A stretch of 64,000 nt of DNA from Thraustochytrium sp. TN22 (taxonomy: Eukaryota; Sar; Bigyra; Thraustochytrida; Thraustochytriidae): positions 1-64,000 of the forward strand of contig JABLUY010000012.1 in NCBI GenBank assembly GCA_013306675.1, written 5' to 3'. The notes below the pieces were generated by a model that saw nothing but the letters and a program-made list of their open reading frames with translations, searched no databases and was not told where the DNA came from. Positions 17,821 through 27,225 of this stretch are shown in pieces. The translations under genes and the position numbers were made by a program. How positions within the stretch are numbered: position 1 is the first letter of the stretch; each line of letters starts with the position of its first letter.

Positions 17821-20800
17821 TCAGGAGACAGCACACTGATGCGGCGAGGCAAGGGTCTCGCCGGGAGCGTCGCCATCATAGTTCTCATCGCCGTGGCCTT
17901 CGTGCTGGACATCGACGAGCAGATCGGGATTCACGGCGGCATCATCCTGCTCGCTGTACATTTGCACGGAGATCGAGGATGCAACTGACGACGCCGAAGC
18001 GTGGGAGCCTTTGGCAAAAGGATCGGGGCCTCGAATGGCGCGCGGGCCGCTGGTGCGGACAGTCTGCGTGGGCCCAACAGCGGCCGCGTAGGAATCGTGG
18101 GAGTCGTCATCGTCCACAAGGGACTCGTCGGGCTTGATGACTGCTTGCTCCGGGACAGGGCGCATGCCGGCGCGCTGGCGGCGGCGAGCGAGATAGGCGA
18201 GTGGGCGACCCGCGATGCGATGATTGTGAATCTTGGAAACTGCGGGCGTGACGCAGGGACAGAGGCGATCACGCAGAGCACGGTCGCAGCAACAGATGTA
18301 GCAAATGAGCACAAAGGCAATGCCGCCGAAAGAGGCCGTCACAGCGGCAGCGATCGGGTTGGACTCGGCCCAATCATTGATGACCTCCCACACGTCGCCT
18401 TCATCGTCCTCCGGGTAGAGAATGGCCGCGAGGTTGTCGACGCAGACGCCATCAACGCAGGCGAGCACCCAGTTGCAGTCCGAATCGATCACGCAGGCCT
18501 CGGTGGCAGTGCAGGGCAAGCAGAGGTCGCCGCCGCAGTCAACGTCCGTCTCCGACCCGGAGAGAACGCCGTCGGAGCAGGTCGGGTCAGCACCATCCCG
18601 CACGTCGTCCAGGTCCTCGTGGCAGGTGCCCTGGTAACAAACCTCGCCTTGTGTGCCGCAGGGCGTGCCGTCGGCGACGACGATGGGCGCGAGATTGTAG
18701 CACAACGAGGTGTCGTCGTAGTCGTCGACGGTTTTGCAGCGCAAGAAGTCGCAGGCCATACTTTTGTCGCAGGGTCCATCAAAGTACCCTCGCACTGTGC
18801 AGGCGAACTGGCGCGAGCGGCAGATGCCGCGATAGCAGGCGCCTTCGCCTGCGCTGTCGGCCAGCGAGCAAACCGTGCCGGGCGGCGCGAAGACGTCGGT
18901 GGGACAGGTCGTGGAGACGCCGTCGCAGACCTCGACCGAGTCGCAGGCGCTGGAGTCGCCGGCGTCGCGGCACACGTGGGCCTCGGCGGCGGCGCGCGGC
19001 GCGCAGGTCTCTGCCGAGCAGCAGGCCTCGTGGAGAGAGGAGCACGTGGCGTTGGCGCGCAGCGTGCAGGTGCTACCGTTGCAGCAGGGGTCCACCAGCG
19101 TGCAGTTGTTAAAGGGGCAGTCACACTCCTCGCCGTTCTCGACAATGCCGTTGCCACAGACGGCGGCGTCCGTGGCGACCTCGTCTTCCAGGATGGGACG
19201 CTCAAGGCAGTCTTCGGAGGGCATGTCTGCGAGGAGATCTTCGAACCATTCGACGGTGCACGAGCTCCAGGTCGGCTTCCTGGTGCTGGTGATGGCGTCC
19301 ATGACGTAATTCTCGCTGCTGGACGCGCAGGTTTTGCCAGATGCGGGCGAAGCCACGTTGGTGTGGCTGGCGCCGAGCCCATGCATGAGCTCGTGCGCTA
19401 CGGTGTTGGCCACGTACTGCGTGGAGAGAAAGTCGGCCTGCGAGAGGCCGACCTTGTTCTGTGTGCTGCACACTGTGTCAACGTAGGCAACGCCAATCAC
19501 CGACGCGCCCACCGTCGGGCTGTACAGGTCCCACCCCGTGAGCAGGTGCACGAGGTCAGAGGATGGCAGGTCGTCGCTGTGGGTGCCAAGCCACGTGCGC
19601 ATATTGGCCAGAAGATTGTTCGAGTCGACGCTCTGGCCGGTCGTGGAGAACACGTTGGACCACGGGTCCTGCGTCGGAAAGCTCACGAGGCCTGAGAGCT
19701 GCACCTTGATCGTGTAGCCGTTTGGAAACTCGTTGTAAATCTCCTCCACCAGCCCGAAGAGGTACAGAGCGAGCGTGTGCGCCAAGCCCACGCCGCCCAC
19801 CACTTCCGTCAGCCTGGCGTCCGTTAGCATCGCCACGCGCAGGTAGAATACCCGGTTCGAGGCGGCCGCCGCCGCCGCTGACGAACTGTAGGCGGCATCC
19901 GGGGAGCTGGCGTTCTCGCCGCGCGACACCAGCTCCGTTTGCGTGGGAGTCAGATCTGTCAGGGCATCCTGGGTCACGCCGCACGCGTTCGGCGCGACCT
20001 CGTCGCCCTCGCTGTCGATGACGCCGGTCCAGCCCTCGGGCTCCAGCTCCTCCGGCGGCAAAACCTCCTCGCCCGGCATGATGGGCGCTGCCGTCGGCAA
20101 CCGCGTCGGCTGCCGCGTGGGTGCCGCCGTGGGTGCAAGCGTGGGCAACCGTGTGGGCGCAACGGTGGGCAGGCGCGTGGGCGCAGAGGTCGGCGCATCC
20201 GTCGGAAGGCGCGTGGGCAATCGCGTGGGCAATCGCGTGGGCAGGCGCGTGGGCAGGCGCGTCGGTGCATCAGTCGAGCTCGTGGCGTTATCGCCGGCCT
20301 CGTCCAAGCGCCGCGGCCGCGCCGTCGTTTTGTACACAACGTGGCTGCCGGGCCGAGTGAGCAGGGGCTCCACGTGCCAGGCCTCGTCGTCCACCATGAA
20401 GCGGCCGCGCACGAGGCCGTCGCAGAGCGCGAGGACCACGCCGGGCGCCACGTAGAGGCAATCGCCCAGCGCGCGCGCGTCTTGGTGACGACGGAGCACG
20501 CCGTCGGGTCCCGCGCTCATGGCAGCAAAGTCTTCCGTGAGCAGCGTGCCGTGCCTGCGCACGGGCACCACCACCTCTCGCCCAAAGGCCTCCAGCGAGA
20601 ACTCGAGCGTCTCCTCCCCCTCCTGAGCGTCCTCCCCGCGCAGAAGACCGAGACCTCGTCGCCGCAGCGCTTGGTGCGCGCGCAGATTGTCGAGCACCTC
20701 ATAGCTGCCTAGCCGTGCGAGCAGGGTCTCGTCGTGCAGCCTAGGCCCGCTGCTGCTCGCCGCCGCGGGTGGCGCCAGCGCGGCGAGCAGCGTCAGCATC

Positions 20801-20889
20801 AGCAGCAACAGCAGCGGCGGCGAGACAGGCCCCAGCGCCAGCCTGCGCCCGAGCTGCGGCCTGTGACGTCGCGTGCTGGGCCCCGCCAT
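17821..20889 (-). CDS. ADAM-like transmembrane metalloprotease with disintegrin region
   Basis: Predicted type I membrane zinc protease of the reprolysin/ADAM group, ~1022 aa, single exon. The start is the Met of MAGPSTRRHR because it is followed by a clear signal peptide (LLLLLMLTLLAALAPPAAA). Order: propeptide-like region; Pro-Thr repeat RLPT/APT (~residues 203-266); catalytic domain with HELMHGLGASH (H499, zinc ligands) and Met-turn YVMDA; disintegrin-like CGNGIVENGEECDC with paired CC; long Cys-rich region; second Cys cluster; membrane segment (~848-870, ending YICCC); and a ~150-aa basic/acidic tail. Family members shed or cleave surface proteins. Upstream in-frame codons are GC-noise and not used. 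Substrate is unknown. ADAMs with a disintegrin region are best known in animals and fungi. Confidence 0.88.
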   Translation of the reverse strand: MAGPSTRRHRPQLGRRLALGPVSPPLLLLLMLTLLAALAPPAAASSSGPRLHDETLLARLGSYEVLDNLRAHQALRRRGLGLLRGEDAQEGEETLEFSLEAFGREVVVPVRRHGTLLTEDFAAMSAGPDGVLRRHQDARALGDCLYVAPGVVLALCDGLVRGRFMVDDEAWHVEPLLTRPGSHVVYKTTARPRRLDEAGDNATSSTDAPTRLPTRLPTRLPTRLPTRLPTDAPTSAPTRLPTVAPTRLPTLAPTAAPTRQPTRLPTAAPIMPGEEVLPPEELEPEGWTGVIDSEGDEVAPNACGVTQDALTDLTPTQTELVSRGENASSPDAAYSSSAAAAAASNRVFYLRVAMLTDARLTEVVGGVGLAHTLALYLFGLVEEIYNEFPNGYTIKVQLSGLVSFPTQDPWSNVFSTTGQSVDSNNLLANMRTWLGTHSDDLPSSDLVHLLTGWDLYSPTVGASVIGVAYVDTVCSTQNKVGLSQADFLSTQYVANTVAHELMHGLGASHTNVASPASGKTCASSSENYVMDAITSTRKPTWSSCTVEWFEDLLADMPSEDCLERPILEDEVATDAAVCGNGIVENGEECDCPFNNCTLVDPCCNGSTCTLRANATCSSLHEACCSAETCAPRAAAEAHVCRDAGDSSACDSVEVCDGVSTTCPTDVFAPPGTVCSLADSAGEGACYRGICRSRQFACTVRGYFDGPCDKSMACDFLRCKTVDDYDDTSLCYNLAPIVVADGTPCGTQGEVCYQGTCHEDLDDVRDGADPTCSDGVLSGSETDVDCGGDLCLPCTATEACVIDSDCNWVLACVDGVCVDNLAAILYPEDDEGDVWEVINDWAESNPIAAAVTASFGGIAFVLICYICCCDRALRDRLCPCVTPAVSKIHNHRIAGRPLAYLARRRQRAGMRPVPEQAVIKPDESLVDDDDSHDSYAAAVGPTQTVRTSGPRAIRGPDPFAKGSHASASSVASSISVQMYSEQDDAAVNPDLLVDVQHEGHGDENYDGDAPGETLASPHQCAVS

Positions 20890-22068
20890 CTGCCCCGTCC
20901 GTGTCGCGCCGCTTCTCCCCGCCGCCGTCCTTTCCGCGCTCGCGCTCGCGCCCACGCTCGCGCCTCGGCTTGCGCTCGCGCTTGCGCGGGCTGCCCCGCC
21001 CCGCCGCCGCCGTCGCCGCGGCCGCGTCGTGTGCATGGTCGCGGCGGTCGTCGGCGGCGTGCACATCGTCGCCTCTCGCGCCGTGCACATGGGCCGAGGG
21101 GCGCTGCTTCGCGCCCGCTCGCCGCCCGCGAGCGCCGCCGCGCCCGCTCGGCCGCGAGCGCCGCCCGCCCGCGCCGCGCGCCGCCGCCGCGCGAGCGCTG
21201 CGCGTTGGAGTTCTGGGCGCGGAGCGCGTGCGCGGCGCGCTCCTCTGACGCGGGCTCCGACGAGCGCTCGCAGTCGCTCGTGCTCAAGTTCCACTGAGCG
21301 AGTTTTTGGTTGACTAGCGTCGAAGGCCTCGCGTGTCAGAAGTGCTGTTTTCGCCCAGTTTGCGGCTGTGACAGGACAAGAGGCGCGCGCGCGGACGGGC
21401 GGGCAGGCAGGCGAGGGGAAGAAGAGAGCGCCTCCGGCTCCGGCGCGCGCTCAGGCTGCCGCCCGATAACGCCCGCGCCGCGCGGAGGCCGAGCTGGAGG
21501 GCTCGAGCGCGCCGAGGGGCGTCTGTGAGACGGCCAGGCAACCTGCAGGCCGGCCTGCGCTGCGCACGGGCCGTGGCGTTTGCTGGCTGCATGGGATGGG
21601 ATGGCCGCTGGCGTGGAGAACCCCGCCAGCACGCACTCGATTGCGGTTGCACGGTTGCAGGCTTGCAGCGGTGAGTCGGGTGCTCGGGCGGCAAGACGAT
21701 GACTCCGACTGGGCAGCCCGTACATTGGCACGAAGTTCTGGTACGTACCAACACCAGTGAGCTGCAGTTACTTTACTCACTTGTTTGACGAAGCAGTTAG
21801 GGGCACGCTCAGGCTGCGCGGGGGAGACCGCACGAGCAGACCTCCGGCGGCGGCGACCGAACAGGCAGATAGATCATGATGGATCCGGGGTGGCGCTCGG
21901 CGACAGCGACGCAGAAAGACCTCGCGCGACTCTTGGCATGAGACACGCATTAGCCCGGTAACAGCCAACGAGCAAGGACCAGGTGTGGCATTTTGGCCTC
22001 TCGGTCAAGGGCTGGATAATTTATGCTGGTCTGTCAGAGGGGTCAGGTCTTGGTGCCAGGGGCTTGTA
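20890..22068. other. Intergenic: metalloprotease 5' region
   Basis: 20890-21300 is very GC-rich with codon-like Arg/Ala frames and probably contains the metalloprotease promoter and 5' UTR. 21300-22068 shows no gene, only mixed-composition DNA with short palindromic words, and includes the 3' flank of the helicase gene. Confidence 0.5.
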
Positions 22069-24348
22069 TCAATTGCGGCGGCGACGACGCTTCTTCGACG
22101 GCTTGGCCGCGCTGGGCATGGCCACGGCGCAGACTTCGTGTTCTTCCTTTTCTTGCTCGTCGTCATCGTCGTCGGTCTTCGGCGCCGCGGCGGCGGCACG
22201 CAGGCGGCGGCGTTTGGCGCGACGCGTGCCGCGCGGAGCAGGGGGCGGAGCGTCGGCCTCTTCATCAGAGTCGGGGCCCTGACTCAAGTCGATGTGGGCC
22301 TCGCCGCTGCTCGCGGAGCTCGCGAGCTCCCGCTCTTCCTTCTTCATGAGCACGGGCAGGTCGGTGGAGCTCTCCTCGTCCGCGTCCTCAAGCTGCTCGA
22401 CCGGATTCTCCCACTCGTTCGGGGCGTTCTCGGAGCAGACCCGGGAAAGCACAGTGGAGTCCGCGTAGAGCTTGCGCATCTCGACGACCCAGGGCTTGAC
22501 GATGCTCTCGAAGAGCGCCTCGGACCTGGGGTCGGGGCGTTGCTCAGAAGGAGCTTCAGAGTTGGGCGATTCCTCGAGTTGCTGCGTGGAGGACTGGGAG
22601 AGTGTGGGTTCCGTGACGTGGCAGTCCCAGTAGGCTCGGCGAAACTGATCAATGAGGAGGTGCATGCTCATCGGCACGAAGAGCTGGCGCTTGGCGCGCG
22701 TGAGCGCGACGTACCAGAGGTTGAGGACGTTGCCCCAGTCCTTGAGGTCAAATTCGGCGATCTGTGATTGGCCGCGGCGCGCGCTGGCCGACTGGAACAT
22801 GCCACTTGGGCGCCGGTCGACATACTTGAACTTGTGGATGGGCACGATGCCATCGCACACGAGCACCGAGTCCCACTCCTGGCCCTTGGCCGCGTGCACA
22901 GTGCTGAGGATCACATCCGCCTCTGCCTTGGGCACGTTGGCGTCCAAAATCTCCGTGCGGAATTGGTCCACCACGCTCAGCGTGTCCTCCTTATACTCGT
23001 CGATGATACCGATCACCAAGGCGTACTTGACCAGCTCGCGATCGTCCACGCTCTTGCGAAAGTCCTCCCAGGTCAGCGTCTTCTCGCTCATGAACTCTGG
23101 GAAGCTCACGCTCGAGCGCTCGCCCGTGCTGAGCTCGTACGCCTCCTTGACAATCTTGAGCGTCTGGAGCCACCTGCCGCGGCCGGAGTTCTCGCCATCG
23201 CCATTCAGCGCGAAGCGCACTGTCCGGCCGCCCTTGCCCTTGAGTTTCTTCCTGAGCATCTGGAGCGCCGCGTTGAGCAGCGTGCGGTTCGCATGTGCGA
23301 GTATCGTCACGGGCAGGTCCTCGGGACCCACGCCGCGAAAGTGCACACGGCCCGGGTCCTTGACGCCCCCCTTGACGCGGTATGGCTTCCACTCGCGGGG
23401 CGAGACGCGCTCTTTGATGAAGAGCAGCGTGTTGGCGGCCGACGCGATGTTCTGGCCAAAACGGAAGCTCACCGTCAGTGTGTGGTCCACGCAGTCCGGC
23501 ACGGAAAGCATGTTCTCCGACTTGGCGCCGCGAAACCCGTAGATGGTCTGCACTGCGTCGCCCACGTACACCAGCACCTTGCCCGGCCGGCTGTGCTCGA
23601 CCCAGGCGATCTGGCTCGCGGAGCAGTCCTGCGACTCGTCCACCAAAATCACCGAGCCCGGAATGGGCGCCTGCGCCAGCTCCGCCTGCTTCATGACGAC
23701 GTCGTACGTCGTGAACCCAGCTCGTGAATCACCGCTCTCGTCCGGGATCAGCTCATTGTACACCTCCTTGGCGCGGAGCGTATAGAAGTCGCCAAACCTC
23801 GAGTCCATGTAGTCGTTCTCCTGGTGGTACTTTTTCGCCGGATAGTACGTCGCCCTCCAGTTTTGGGGATCCATGAAGTCATTCATGCTCAGGTTGCCCC
23901 CCGTGAAGTTGTCCAAGGTGCGCCGGATGTAGAAGGCCAACTTGCGCGCCTCGCGCTGCATCATGCTCTTGTCGTGCGACAGCTTATGGAGCTGCCTCTT
24001 GAAGTCCTGCTCGTACCTGTTCAAGATGAACATTTCCACGCGGTGCTCCTCCGCGAACGACATGTTGTTCGGGAGCGCCAGGCTCCTGATCGCCTGTGCG
24101 TGCAGCGTCCTGCACGACACGCCCTGCGGCAGCCGTCTGTGCCCATCCGCCGCTGCCGTTCGGTTGAACGTCAGGTACGTCAGCTGCTCGTGGCCAAGCT
24201 CCTGGAACCGCGCCGCCAGCGCCTCCAGCGTCGTCGTCTTGCCCGTGCCCGCCGCCGCGGTCACGCGGATGGCGCGGCCCTCCGCCGGCACGTCGCGCGG
24301 CCCCACCGCCTGCGCCAGGATCGCCTTCTGCTCCGCCGTGTACTTCAT
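22069..24348 (-). CDS. UvrD-family superfamily 1 helicase, FBH1-like
   Basis: ~759-aa ATP-dependent 3'-5' DNA helicase. Walker A is AAAGTGKTTT (31-40). Motif Ia/Ib lies around YLTFNRTAA. Walker B is ILVDESQD. Motif III is VGDAVQTIYGFRGA. The TVHAAKGQEWDSVLV block is motif V-like, and NLWYVALTRAKRQLFV is motif VI. This motif set and wording resemble FBH1, which restrains Rad51 and processes stalled forks, but no N-terminal F-box is visible because the protein begins only 30 residues before Walker A. The C-terminus is acidic and ends KKRRRRRN, a probable nuclear signal. The start MKYTAEQ fits the family. It shares a 241-bp promoter region with the TPR gene. Confidence 0.9.
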   Translation of the reverse strand: MKYTAEQKAILAQAVGPRDVPAEGRAIRVTAAAGTGKTTTLEALAARFQELGHEQLTYLTFNRTAAADGHRRLPQGVSCRTLHAQAIRSLALPNNMSFAEEHRVEMFILNRYEQDFKRQLHKLSHDKSMMQREARKLAFYIRRTLDNFTGGNLSMNDFMDPQNWRATYYPAKKYHQENDYMDSRFGDFYTLRAKEVYNELIPDESGDSRAGFTTYDVVMKQAELAQAPIPGSVILVDESQDCSASQIAWVEHSRPGKVLVYVGDAVQTIYGFRGAKSENMLSVPDCVDHTLTVSFRFGQNIASAANTLLFIKERVSPREWKPYRVKGGVKDPGRVHFRGVGPEDLPVTILAHANRTLLNAALQMLRKKLKGKGGRTVRFALNGDGENSGRGRWLQTLKIVKEAYELSTGERSSVSFPEFMSEKTLTWEDFRKSVDDRELVKYALVIGIIDEYKEDTLSVVDQFRTEILDANVPKAEADVILSTVHAAKGQEWDSVLVCDGIVPIHKFKYVDRRPSGMFQSASARRGQSQIAEFDLKDWGNVLNLWYVALTRAKRQLFVPMSMHLLIDQFRRAYWDCHVTEPTLSQSSTQQLEESPNSEAPSEQRPDPRSEALFESIVKPWVVEMRKLYADSTVLSRVCSENAPNEWENPVEQLEDADEESSTDLPVLMKKEERELASSASSGEAHIDLSQGPDSDEEADAPPPAPRGTRRAKRRRLRAAAAAPKTDDDDDEQEKEEHEVCAVAMPSAAKPSKKRRRRRN

Positions 24349-24354
24349 CCTCGC

Positions 24355-24400
<46 letters not shown>

Positions 24401-24589
24401 GCGCGCGCCGCTCGAGGCTCTTGTCCGGGTTCTGCTGCGCCCAGACCACGACGCACGCGGCGCAGCGCGACTCGCCGCGGAACGGTTCCGGCCGGCCGCA
24501 CTCGCCGTCGTCGTGGGGTACGCCGAGCTCTGGCTCGGGTCGGGCTCGGGGACAGCGGAGAGGACCCAGGGATCGATCGATGATTTGGT
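24349..24589. promoter_or_regulatory. Putative bidirectional promoter, helicase/TPR pair
   Basis: 241 bp between divergent starts. It contains a CCG triplet run (24356-24398), GGCTCGGGTCGGGCTCGGG, and GATCGATCGATGATTTGG just before the plus-strand start. The assignment is positional. Confidence 0.3.
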
Positions 24590-24967
24590 ATGGCGTCGCC
24601 TGGAGCAAGAGCAGGTGCGGATGATGGTGCTGGCGATGGCTCGGGGCCACCGACCCTCGGGCCGCGGCTTGCTGATGAGGCGCAGATGATGAACGACCTG
24701 GCAGCCGTGTACAAGGAGCAGGGCCGCTACGAAGAGGCATTGTCGCAGGTGCTGGTCATCCTCGGGCCGCGGCATCCTCATGTAGCGCAGACGCTGGACA
24801 AAATGTCAGAACTGCAAGAAGCCATGGGCGATTACGAGCATGCGCTGCGTTTCGCCGAAGAGGCGCACGCCATCAAGCTAGAGGTTCTAGGTGCTCATCA
24901 CCCCTTCACCGCTTTCTCCCAGCAACTCGTCGAGCGTTGCCGCCTTGCCCTCTCAACGAAGAACTAA
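24590..24967 (+). CDS. Small TPR protein, kinesin-light-chain-like repeats
   Basis: 125 aa, single exon. Two tetratricopeptide repeats of the kinesin light chain/Nephrocystin type are visible: MNDLAAVYKEQGRYEEALSQ with VLGPRHPHVAQTLDKMSEL-like spacing, then AMGDYEHALRFAEEAHAIK followed by LEVLGAHHPFTA. A short Gly/Pro-rich head precedes them. Such repeats mediate protein-protein contacts; a specific partner cannot be named. The protein is much shorter than usual TPR proteins. The frame stops cleanly at 24967, and I see no continuing exon, though a downstream exon is possible. Confidence 0.72.
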   Translation: MASPGARAGADDGAGDGSGPPTLGPRLADEAQMMNDLAAVYKEQGRYEEALSQVLVILGPRHPHVAQTLDKMSELQEAMGDYEHALRFAEEAHAIKLEVLGAHHPFTAFSQQLVERCRLALSTKN

Positions 24968-25510
24968 GGTCTTCAAGTTCAAGAACCGCGCAGTGTCGCG
25001 ACATTTCAACCTTGCCCACTCTGAAGAGTCTCCGCCGTCAGCTCCAACCTCCAGCGCTGTTGCCCCGGGGCCAGACTCTTCAAGTTCTGCCATTGATTTG
25101 ATTGTGACGACGCGCTGAGAACTGACAGCACGTCAAGTCAGATGCCGCTCATCCTCTGGCCAGGCCTGGCGACTTGGTCGACCGTGCGGAACTTGACGCC
25201 GCGGTTAGGGCGTGCAGTGCAAGCTGACCACAGGCCCGCGTCGCGAACCGTGCTCTTGGCTCGTCAGCACTGGCAGCCTGCCCTGCTGAGCTTTGACTCG
25301 AGACATGCGCACGTCCGCGTGGCGCGTGCAGAGTCTGCAGACCCGCTTCTCGGCCGGTCGCTCGCTCGCTTGCTCGGCGCTCGCTCGCTCGTTCGCTCGC
25401 GCGCGCGCTCGCGCGCGGGCGGCGGCGGCAGCGGCGGCGGGCGGCGGCGGCGGCCTCGCGGGCCCGCGCGCCGCTTCACCGGGCGCGGCCTCCCTTCCTC
25501 GCGCGCCGGG
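24968..25510. other. Intergenic, TPR gene to membrane-protein gene
   Basis: No gene seen. It contains the TPR 3' flank and, at 25360-25470, CTCG/GCGC and GGC repeats that probably form the 5' region of the large membrane-protein gene. Confidence 0.5.
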
Positions 25511-27193
25511 ATGGAGCTGGAGCTCGGCAAGGGCATGGACACGATGGAGCAGCAGGACTGGAGGCTGCCGCCACAGCTCGCCGGCGCCGCGACGCGCGAG
25601 CGCGCGCTGGCCAAGGCGCCGCCGCCACAACGGCGCGTGCTGGTGATTGTGAAGAAGAGCGCGGCGGACCAGGAGGCGCAGCAGCTGCTGCTGCGCAAGA
25701 GGCCGCCGCAGGTGCAGCATGACCTCCTGAGCGGCGTCCTGCCGCGGGGCAAGACGCTCACCAGCGTCCAGGGCCCGTTCAGGCACGAGTGGGCCGGGCC
25801 AGCGCCAGCGCAGGACCTGCAGCAGATGGAGAGCCTTGTCTCGCCTGCTCAACCGACGTCGGTGCGCCAGAGTCCCGGAATGTCCTCTTCGCCGGGCGTG
25901 TCCTCGTCGCCCTTGCCCAACCTGGCCGCCTCGCCCAAGCTGCGTACTTCGCCTCCGCACCGCTCGTCGGCGAGCTCGCCGCGCCGCTCGTCGGCGAGCA
26001 CGCCGCGCCGCTCCTATGCAAGCTCGCCGCGCCGCTCGGCGACTTCCTCACCGCGCCGCGCACTGGCGTCTCCGGCCCCACGCAGTACATCGCTCCGCGA
26101 CTGGGGCCGAGGCGGCCGGCGGTCACGGAAGGAGCAGGAGGAAGAGGCGCCTGCATTGGGAGAGCGCAAGCAACAGCGCTCGCGCTCGCGCTCTCGCCGA
26201 CCCGCCAGGCCGCGCAAGGCCGCCTCGCGCTGGCGCACCCGCATGCCCGGCGCCCCGCTCCTGACCAGCTCCCCTCGTGCACCTGCGGTACCCGCGGAGC
26301 CCGTGCGCATCAGCAAGGCAGACCTGCGTCTCTCAGCTGCCCTGCTCGCCCCGCTCTTGCTCAGCCGGCTCGTCGCGACGGTCCTCCCTGTGCCTGGTCT
26401 TTGGCTGCTCGCGCTGCCGACGCTGGCGGCGCGTGTGGGCTGCGACCTCTTTCTGCGCGGCAACTCCACCAAGAACGGCGACGTGGGCCGCTACACGCTG
26501 GTCGCGACGCTACTGCAGGTCCTTTCGGCCGCCATCTTTGTCAGCTCGCTGCTCACGGCAGATGTGACAGTGCACGCCGCCTTCCGCGCCGCGGCCCTGG
26601 CCGCCTACGGCTGCGTGACCCGGGCTCAGTTCCTCCTGCGCAACATCAACTTTCCGGACACACCTGCAGGGCAGGCCACAGGCGTAGCAGGCGATGCGGA
26701 CATCGTCTTCTCGCCGTACGAAGCGTGGCGCTCCTGGCAGGTCTCTTGGGCCTCTGCACGCGTCGCCTCGCCACCCAGGATGCGCGTGCTGGGCGTGCTT
26801 ACGCTGCCGCCGGTGCTCACCTACCTGGTCGGCATGCGCCTCACCATGTGGAGCGCGCGTCTCTTCCTCTTCACCGTCGCCACGCCCCTCCTCACGCGAT
26901 ACCTGGCGGCAACGCTGCTCCTGGATGGTCTCCACCCGACCTGCGTCACGCAATTTCGCTACTCGCTTGTCGGCCTCCTAGCGCTCGCTCTCTCCGGGCT
27001 CAACCCCGTCGTCTACGCTCTCGTTGGCTTCTCCACGGGCATCTTTGTGCTCGCTGACATTCTCTCGGTGCTCCTCGGCGCTGCGGCCTGGATCTGCGTC
27101 GTCTTGGCGCTCACCTCCACGCTGGGCGCCGCCGCGCAGCAGGAGCAGGCGCAACTCCTACAGCAGCAGCAGCTCCTGCAGCAACAGCTTTTG

Positions 27194-27225
<32 letters not shown>

